Shown here piece by piece: positions 6,258 through 9,638 of a DNA stretch of 9,638 nucleotides. The notes beneath the pieces were generated by a model, which saw nothing but the letters and a program-made list of their open reading frames with translations, made no database searches and had not been told where the DNA came from. The translations under genes and the position numbers were made by a program. The DNA comes from Azoarcus sp. (GTDB lineage: Bacteria; Pseudomonadota; Gammaproteobacteria; Burkholderiales; Rhodocyclaceae), in contig JAIRNL010000210.1 of assembly GCA_031258035.1 (NCBI GenBank), positions 1 through 9,638 on the forward strand, in the 5' to 3' direction. Numbering within the stretch: position 1 is the first letter of the stretch; every line of letters starts with the position of its first letter.

Positions 6258-6857
6258 ATGGCAGGCTCCCTTCCGCCTTCCTGGGTCATCCGGGGCCGGC
6301 CGCCCGTGCTGCTGCCGGACCCGGCCCCCAGCCACCCCCTGATCGACGGCAAGGAGGAGATTGGTCGCGGCGAGTACTCCATCGTGCTCGACAAGGGCGA
6401 CGGCGAGCGGGTCTACAAAGTCGTCAGTTCCCCCGCCGACTACTTCCTCTATACCGCCGACGACCGTCCAAAGGGCAAGCATTTCCCGATCGTCTACGCC
6501 GACCACGGCATCATCGGTCGCGCCCTGTCGGGTTATCCGTTTCACCTGATCGAAATGGAAAAGCTCTACCCGATCCCCGACGCCTGCGAGGCGGCCGATC
6601 TCGCCACCCGGCTGATCGAGCTTTACTGGGCGGCCTGTCAGAACTGGGGACGCCTGGGCATGGACATGGGCCGCATCGCCCTGCACCACCTGACCGTCAC
6701 GCCCCTCAAATTCGAGGGCAGCATCAATGCCGCGCTCAAGGCCCTGTCCGACTTCGTCGAGGAATACCATGTCCTGCCCGACATCCTCAACACCAACAAC
6801 CTGATGATGCGCAAGGATGGCACCCTGGTATTTTCCGATCCGGTCTTCATCGCCTGA
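6258..6857 (+). CDS. Protein-kinase-like fold protein, function unknown
   Basis: I do not recognise a named family, but the 199 residues carry a recognisable kinase-like pattern. There is a glycine-rich loop IGRGEYSIVL (35-44), a lysine in VYKVV (K54) as the ATP-anchoring lysine, a hinge-like FHLIEMEKLYP (95-105), a catalytic-loop equivalent PDILNTNNLMM with D175 and N180 at the D-x4-N spacing of HRDLKPxN, and SDPVF with D194 at the DFG position. The protein ends five residues later, so the activation segment and the rest of the C-lobe are missing. Such short forms occur among phage and atypical kinases; a pseudokinase or a small-molecule kinase is possible. It starts 29 bp after fabI with a GAGGAAA ribosome-binding site, and its stop is 15 bp before the FolE-like gene. 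Activity is unproven. Confidence 0.6.
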   Translation: MAGSLPPSWVIRGRPPVLLPDPAPSHPLIDGKEEIGRGEYSIVLDKGDGERVYKVVSSPADYFLYTADDRPKGKHFPIVYADHGIIGRALSGYPFHLIEMEKLYPIPDACEAADLATRLIELYWAACQNWGRLGMDMGRIALHHLTVTPLKFEGSINAALKALSDFVEEYHVLPDILNTNNLMMRKDGTLVFSDPVFIA

Positions 6858-6872
6858 GCCGGGCAGCGCGAC

Positions 6873-7493
6873 ATGAGCCACCGCGACACCCTTCCGCCGC
6901 CCTCGCGGCAAGAGTACGGCATCGAACGCCGCGCCGATTTCGACGGCGACGCCTTCGAGCGGGCCATCGCCGCCATGCTGCGCGCCTGCGGCATCCCCGC
7001 CGACGAACCCCACACCGCGCAAACCGCGCGCCGGGTGCGCGAATTGTGGCAAACGCGCCTGCTCGACGGCTACGCGCAGGCGCCCGCCCAGGTACTCGGC
7101 GAGGGTTTCGCCGACGAGCGCCGGGACATGGTCATCGTGCGCGGCATCGCCGTCCATGGCGTCTGCCCCCACCACCTGCTGCCCTTTCGCGGCCACGCCC
7201 ATGTCGCCTACGTGCCCGGTGGCGTCCTGCACGGCTTCGGGCGCATCGCGCGCCTCGTAGACGCCCTCGGCCACCGCTTCACCTACCAGGAATGGCTCAC
7301 GCGCGACATTGCCGAAGCCCTGCTTCGCCACGGCAAGGCCGCTGGCGCGGCGTGCATGATCGAGGCGGAGCAACTTTGCCTGCTGTTCGGCGAAGACCGG
7401 CGCGGGGACGAAAGAGTCGTCACCCAGGCATTCACCGGATGCTTCGAGCACTCGCCGGAACGGCGAAGCGAATTCCTGCGCGCCATCGGGTAG
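6873..7493 (+). CDS. Divergent GTP cyclohydrolase I (FolE-like)
   Basis: A 206-residue protein of the GCYH-IA (T-fold) family; authentic FolE converts GTP to 7,8-dihydroneopterin triphosphate. Family landmarks are clear: PHTAQTARRVRELW...GY (46-67), VCPHHLLPFRGHAHVAYVP (97-115), the IARLVD and YQEWLT helix region (125-143), and the C-terminal FTG...EFLRAI. Zinc ligands C98, H101 and C169 correspond to E. coli C110, H113 and C181, and H100 to H112. Several normally invariant positions differ: CEHH is CPHH; GLSK is GFGR (121-124), changing the Ser/Lys at the triphosphate site; and the catalytic H179 position is Q167. The RG after the Cys is displaced, reading LLFGEDRRG. It may be a paralogue with altered chemistry. 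The ATG follows the kinase-like gene by 15 bp with only a weak ribosome-binding site. Confidence 0.75.
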   Translation: MSHRDTLPPPSRQEYGIERRADFDGDAFERAIAAMLRACGIPADEPHTAQTARRVRELWQTRLLDGYAQAPAQVLGEGFADERRDMVIVRGIAVHGVCPHHLLPFRGHAHVAYVPGGVLHGFGRIARLVDALGHRFTYQEWLTRDIAEALLRHGKAAGAACMIEAEQLCLLFGEDRRGDERVVTQAFTGCFEHSPERRSEFLRAIG

Positions 7494-7515
7494 CGCCCCC
7501 GCCCCTGCCCTCGCC

Positions 7516-8274
7516 TCATTCGCGCCCCGTGGGCGTGACCTGTTGCAGCAGGCAATACAGCATTTCCCGATCCCTCTGGCTCATTTCCTTCTCGTCGCCA
7601 TGGGAAAAATGCAGCTTGAAGGAAGCAATCGCCTTGTGGGGATCGCGGATGTCGTAGCCGAGGGCGGACAGGCCGAGCAGGGCATCGAACCCCTCCGGCG
7701 GCAATGCGAAAGGCGGCTCGCACCACAGCCCGAAACCCGCCATGGCAAGCTGATGCCACGGGAAAAAGGCGCTTGGGTCGTCCTTGCGCCCCGGCGCCAC
7801 ATCGGCATGGCCGAGGAAGTTGGCGCGCGGAATGTTGTAGCGGGCCCGGAGATCGGCCAGCAAAACCAGCAGGGCATCAATCTGGGCCGGCGGAAAAGGC
7901 TCCTCGCCGTTATTGACCAGTTCGATGCCGATCGAGGCGGAATTCATGTCGGTCGTCCCGCCCCAGTACGACTCGCCGGCATGCCAGGCGCGGTGGTTTT
8001 CGTCGACCAGTTGCAACATCCGGCCATCGCGCCCGATCAGGTAATGGCTGCTGACCTCGGCCAGCGGGCTGGTCAGGGTGGCAAGCGCCCGCTCCAGCGT
8101 ATTGCTGCTGGTGTGATGCACGATGACATAGTTGGCCTTGCGGACGCCGAAATTGGGTGACGGCTGCCATTGCGCCATGACGTTGCCGGCTCTCGGCGGC
8201 ACGCTCACGCAGGCGGTAAAAACCAGGCACAGGGTGAATGACAAAAAACAATACCGGGACAAACGGCGAATCAC
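7516..8274 (-). CDS. AmiD-like N-acetylmuramoyl-L-alanine amidase, probable lipoprotein
   Basis: A 252-residue zinc amidase of the Amidase_2/PGRP fold, cleaving the MurNAc-L-Ala bond in peptidoglycan or anhydro-muropeptides. The N-terminus RRLSRYCFLSFTLCLVFTAC (3-22) is a signal sequence with a near-lipobox FTAC, so lipidation at C22 and outer-membrane attachment are likely, as for E. coli AmiD. Amidase residues are HH (53-54), WHAG with H98, GIELVN with E118, and LGHADVAPGRKDDP with H156 and the Lys/Asp that follow it. Residues about 195-247 resemble the C-terminal peptidoglycan-binding helices of AmiD. It starts at GTG 8274; GAGGAA lies about 10 nt upstream and no in-frame ATG precedes residue 33. 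It is convergent with the FolE-like gene (22-bp gap, no terminator hairpin seen). Confidence 0.85.
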   Translation of the reverse strand: MIRRLSRYCFLSFTLCLVFTACVSVPPRAGNVMAQWQPSPNFGVRKANYVIVHHTSSNTLERALATLTSPLAEVSSHYLIGRDGRMLQLVDENHRAWHAGESYWGGTTDMNSASIGIELVNNGEEPFPPAQIDALLVLLADLRARYNIPRANFLGHADVAPGRKDDPSAFFPWHQLAMAGFGLWCEPPFALPPEGFDALLGLSALGYDIRDPHKAIASFKLHFSHGDEKEMSQRDREMLYCLLQQVTPTGRE

Positions 8275-8605
8275 GGCGGTCGGTTCCTCATTTCAAGTCA
8301 GACGTGTCGGCGACGGAGACGGATTGCGCAGTCTAATATACCCGCGCTGGAAAATAAATCACGGACGAATCCCACCCGCATGATTTCCAACGCTGACAGA
8401 TATGAGCGCAATGTGTCAAATGTTCGCTCACCGGATTCGACGGAACTGATAGAATCCAAAACCGTTTCGATCGGTATCGGGGAAATCCGAACCTCGCCCA
8501 ATGAATCATACCTCCGCAACCACTCCGGACGCATACCTGCCGCAAGAATGCCTGAAGCATGGCCGCGGCAAAGCCGTCGAATGACAACCGGGGAGAATCA
8601 CTCTT
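8275..8605. promoter_or_regulatory. Intergenic region driving the amidase and hemerythrin genes
   Basis: This 331-bp gap has lower GC than its flanks. On the minus strand TATATT (8340-8335) is a good -10 for the amidase, though its -35 is weak; the leader would be about 55 nt. On the + strand TAGAAT (8450-8455) could be a -10 for the hemerythrin, and it sits inside an exact inverted repeat GGATTC (8433-8438) / GAATCC (8452-8457), which could be an operator. An imperfect dyad pairs 8344-8353 with 8384-8393 (9 of 10). No coding sequence is convincing here: the frames open in this gap have no family features, and the hemerythrin has its own start and ribosome-binding site at 8606. Confidence 0.4.
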
Positions 8606-9103
8606 ATGGCTACAAATGCGCACCAAACAAGATTGCACTGGTCCGACGAATACAGCGTTGGAATACCGGAAATAGACGACCAACATAAAATGCTGTTTGA
8701 ACTGATCGACAGAATCCACACCGCCATCCTCGAGCACAAGGGGACGGCGGCCTGTGTGGAAGTGCTCGATGAACTGGTCGATTACACCCGCATCCATTTC
8801 GCGCTGGAGCAAAGCCTGATGCACATGGGCCATTACCCCGACTACGAGGCCCACTGTGCCCTGCACCGCAGCCTCGTTGCCGAAGTCGAGGCCCTGCAAA
8901 GCAGAATCCACTCCGGTTCGGCGGCGATCAGCTTCGAGTTGCTGCACTTCCTGCGCAACTGGCTCAGCAAGCACATCATGGGCGAAGACAAGAAATACAG
9001 CGAATTCTTCGCCGCGCACGGACACGAAAGCTTCTCCAACTGGGCACAGCGTTCCGACGAAATCATCAACAAACGCCGGAAGCACTGGTGGCAGTTCTGG
9101 TAG
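8606..9103 (+). CDS. Bacteriohemerythrin, O2-binding diiron protein
   Basis: A 165-residue single-domain hemerythrin, a four-helix bundle that binds O2 reversibly at a non-heme diiron site. It is used in bacteria for oxygen delivery, storage or sensing. All seven expected ligands are present with canonical spacing: H27 (DDQH), H64 and E68 (HFALE), H83 and H87 (HCALH), H123 and D128 (HIMGED). The typical N-terminal W12 and the VGIPEIDDQH entry motif (18-27) are also there. Beyond the domain is a C-terminal extension of about 30 residues ending in a basic-aromatic tail (KRRKHWWQFW), which could touch membrane or a partner. There is no attached chemotaxis or GGDEF domain. GGGGAG (8590-8595) precedes the ATG. 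It is monocistronic: repeats follow within 30 bp of the stop. Confidence 0.92.
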   Translation: MATNAHQTRLHWSDEYSVGIPEIDDQHKMLFELIDRIHTAILEHKGTAACVEVLDELVDYTRIHFALEQSLMHMGHYPDYEAHCALHRSLVAEVEALQSRIHSGSAAISFELLHFLRNWLSKHIMGEDKKYSEFFAAHGHESFSNWAQRSDEIINKRRKHWWQFW

Positions 9104-9130
9104 AGACGCGCCGGAAACGGGCCAACCAGC

Positions 9131-9174
9131 AATTGACGAAATGAGCAAGGGCAGGCACAGGGGCCTGCCCCTAC
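9131..9174 (+). repeat. REP-like element, copy A
   Basis: The unit begins AATTGACGAAATG and continues into GGGCAGGCAC (9149-9158) and CCTGCCCCTAC. Its second half is self-complementary (GGGCAGGC with GCCTGCCC), so it forms an 8-bp hairpin. It lies 28 bp after the hemerythrin stop and may end that transcript. Copy C (9289-9330) is a direct repeat of the whole unit and copy B is inverted. Confidence 0.75.
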
Positions 9175-9208
9175 AAGACAGACATCAGGCCGCCGCGCGG
9201 GGCGCGAT

Positions 9209-9234
9209 GTAGGGGCAGGCCCCCGTGCCTGCCC
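9209..9234 (-). repeat. REP-like element, copy B (inverted)
   Basis: These 26 bp are the reverse complement of 9149-9174 with a single mismatch (25 of 26). With copy A they form a large inverted repeat around a 34-bp spacer (9175-9208), able to extrude a cruciform or form a strong RNA hairpin. No flanking target-site duplication is evident. Confidence 0.8.
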
Positions 9235-9253
9235 TGCCTGGGACTGCCTGATT

Positions 9254-9295
9254 GCCAATCATGGGTAGGGTATTTTGAAAACCCCCATAATTGGC
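9254..9295. repeat. Palindromic junction between repeat copies B and C
   Basis: GCCAAT-C-ATGGG (9254-9264) pairs with CCCAT-A-ATTGGC (9284-9295), and TTTT (9273-9276) with AAAA (9278-9281) at the centre, leaving a small internal asymmetry. The outer ATTGGC is the start of the copy C unit, so this palindrome is where two inverted elements face each other. Confidence 0.65.
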
Positions 9296-9330
9296 GAAAT
9301 GCGTGGGGCAGGCACGGGGGTCTGCCCCAC
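9289..9330 (+). repeat. REP-like element, copy C
   Basis: This is a direct repeat of copy A with several substitutions and a 1-nt indel (AATTGGCGAAATG, then GGGGCAGGCAC). Its end is a perfect 9-bp inverted repeat, GTGGGGCAG (9303-9311) with CTGCCCCAC (9322-9330). The compensating change at the outer pairs relative to copy A suggests the hairpin itself is conserved. Confidence 0.75.
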
Positions 9331-9389
9331 GTCATTCCGCGCCCCCCTCCCACGTCATTCCGCGCCCCCCTCCCACGTCATTCCGCGCG
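9328..9389 (+). repeat. 23-bp tandem repeat, two full copies and a partial third
   Basis: Units 9328-9350 and 9351-9373 are identical (CACGTCATTCCGCG followed by CCCCCCTCC). A third starts at 9374, keeps CACGTCATTCCGCGC, then diverges into the left arm of the 28-bp inverted repeat. The first unit overlaps the last three bases of copy C. Confidence 0.85.
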
Positions 9390-9441
9390 TAGTCGCGGAA
9401 TCCATGCGGCGTCTGGATTCCGCGACTTCGCGCGGAATGAC
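9377..9441. repeat. 28-bp near-perfect inverted repeat (REP/BIME-like)
   Basis: The left arm 9377-9404 begins GTCATTCCGCGCG and ends GCGGAATCCA. The right arm 9414-9441 is its reverse complement with one mismatch (27 of 28), around a 9-nt loop. The GTCATTCC...GGAATCCA motif resembles dispersed palindromic repeats common in beta- and gammaproteobacterial intergenic regions. Confidence 0.85.
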
Positions 9442-9447
9442 AGTCAG

Positions 9448-9465
9448 GGGCGCTTCGCGCCCTTT
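9448..9465 (+). terminator. Short GC hairpin with T tail
   Basis: GGGCGC (9448-9453) and GCGCCC (9457-9462) pair over a TTC loop and are followed by TTT (9463-9465). The T tract is too short for a confident intrinsic terminator. It may be only the edge of the repeat cluster. Confidence 0.3.
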
Positions 9466-9520
9466 GCATGCAATGGCGCCTCATGGAGCAGGTTATACCT
9501 GTAATAAATCAGGGTTTCCC

Positions 9521-9638
9521 TCAGGGCTTCCAGACCACGCTTTGCACATCCAGCTTTTTCGGAATCAGCCTGAGACCATGGAAAGCGTCGGCAATCGCCT
9601 GCTGGTTGGCAACCACCTTGTCCGGCAACGGATAAGTG
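9521..9638 (-). CDS. C-terminus of an ABC transporter substrate-binding protein, SsuA-like (partial)
   Basis: The minus strand is open from the window edge to a TGA at 9523-9521, giving 38 residues that begin TYPLPDKVVANQQAIADAFH and end RLIPKKLDVQSVVWKP. This resembles the end of SsuA/TauA-type periplasmic binding proteins for aliphatic sulfonates, where a conserved QQxxADxFxxxxLIP segment is followed by a V..aVW motif. The rest of the gene lies beyond the window. It would work with an SsuBC permease/ATPase in organic sulfur uptake. Related nitrate or taurine binders cannot be excluded from so short a piece. Confidence 0.6.
   Translation of the reverse strand, partial: TYPLPDKVVANQQAIADAFHGLRLIPKKLDVQSVVWKP

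Noticed and set aside
6210..7451. 413-codon open frame on the minus strand opposite the kinase-like and FolE-like genes
   Set aside because: The + strand frames carry recognisable motifs and ribosome-binding sites. The antisense translation has no recognisable domain and is an antisense shadow.
8380..8688. 102-codon + strand open frame before and overlapping the hemerythrin start
   Set aside because: It has no ribosome-binding site or recognisable domain and overlaps the clear hemerythrin start in another frame.
9131..9441. Insertion sequence or MITE
   Set aside because: There is no transposase and no target-site duplication at the edges of the 26-bp or 28-bp inverted repeats. A REP/BIME-type repeat fits better.

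Overview
The window is very GC-rich, has short intergenic gaps and ATGA stop/start overlaps, and encodes a Gram-negative cell plan: an outer-membrane beta-barrel, a periplasmic binding protein and a lipoprotein amidase. The proteins look most like those of Betaproteobacteria (Rhodocyclales/Nitrosomonadales type). That placement is inference from protein flavour, because no rRNA or other phylogenetic marker is present. No transposase, integrase, phage structural gene, tRNA or CRISPR array was seen.

Region 1 (about 83-4269, + strand) is a zinc-acquisition operon. A small His/Cys protein of the DUF2946 type is followed by an outer-membrane porin-like barrel with a His/Asp-rich loop, then znuA, znuC and znuB with overlapping stop/start codons. 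Together they supply a route across the outer membrane (porin), capture in the periplasm (ZnuA) and ATP-driven import across the inner membrane (ZnuB/ZnuC). No convincing Zur operator is visible.

Region 2 (4270-4598) is non-coding. It holds a five-unit, 22-23 bp tandem array whose units are each imperfect palindromes, then G and A homopolymer tracts and a long hairpin. It lies between convergent znuB and a minus-strand gene for a small HAD-fold protein (HAD_SAK type, TTG start).

Region 3 (5127-7493) starts with an AT-rich divergent promoter region. It continues with a three-gene + strand cluster: fabI (enoyl-ACP reductase), a 199-aa protein with protein-kinase-like motifs that stops just after the DFG-equivalent position, and a divergent GTP cyclohydrolase I (FolE-like) with altered active-site residues. 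An exact 13-bp tandem duplication covers the fabI stop codon and the next gene's ribosome-binding site. This trio is the most unusual gene content in the window.

Region 4 (7516-9103) has a minus-strand AmiD-like peptidoglycan amidase lipoprotein, a 330-bp intergenic region, and a + strand bacteriohemerythrin with a complete set of iron ligands.

Region 5 (9104-9520) is a dense cluster of REP-like repeats: three copies of a GGGCAGGCAC-type element in mixed orientation, a palindromic junction, a 23-bp tandem repeat, and a near-perfect 28-bp inverted repeat. The window ends with the C-terminal 38 codons of a minus-strand gene resembling an SsuA-type sulfonate ABC transporter binding protein.
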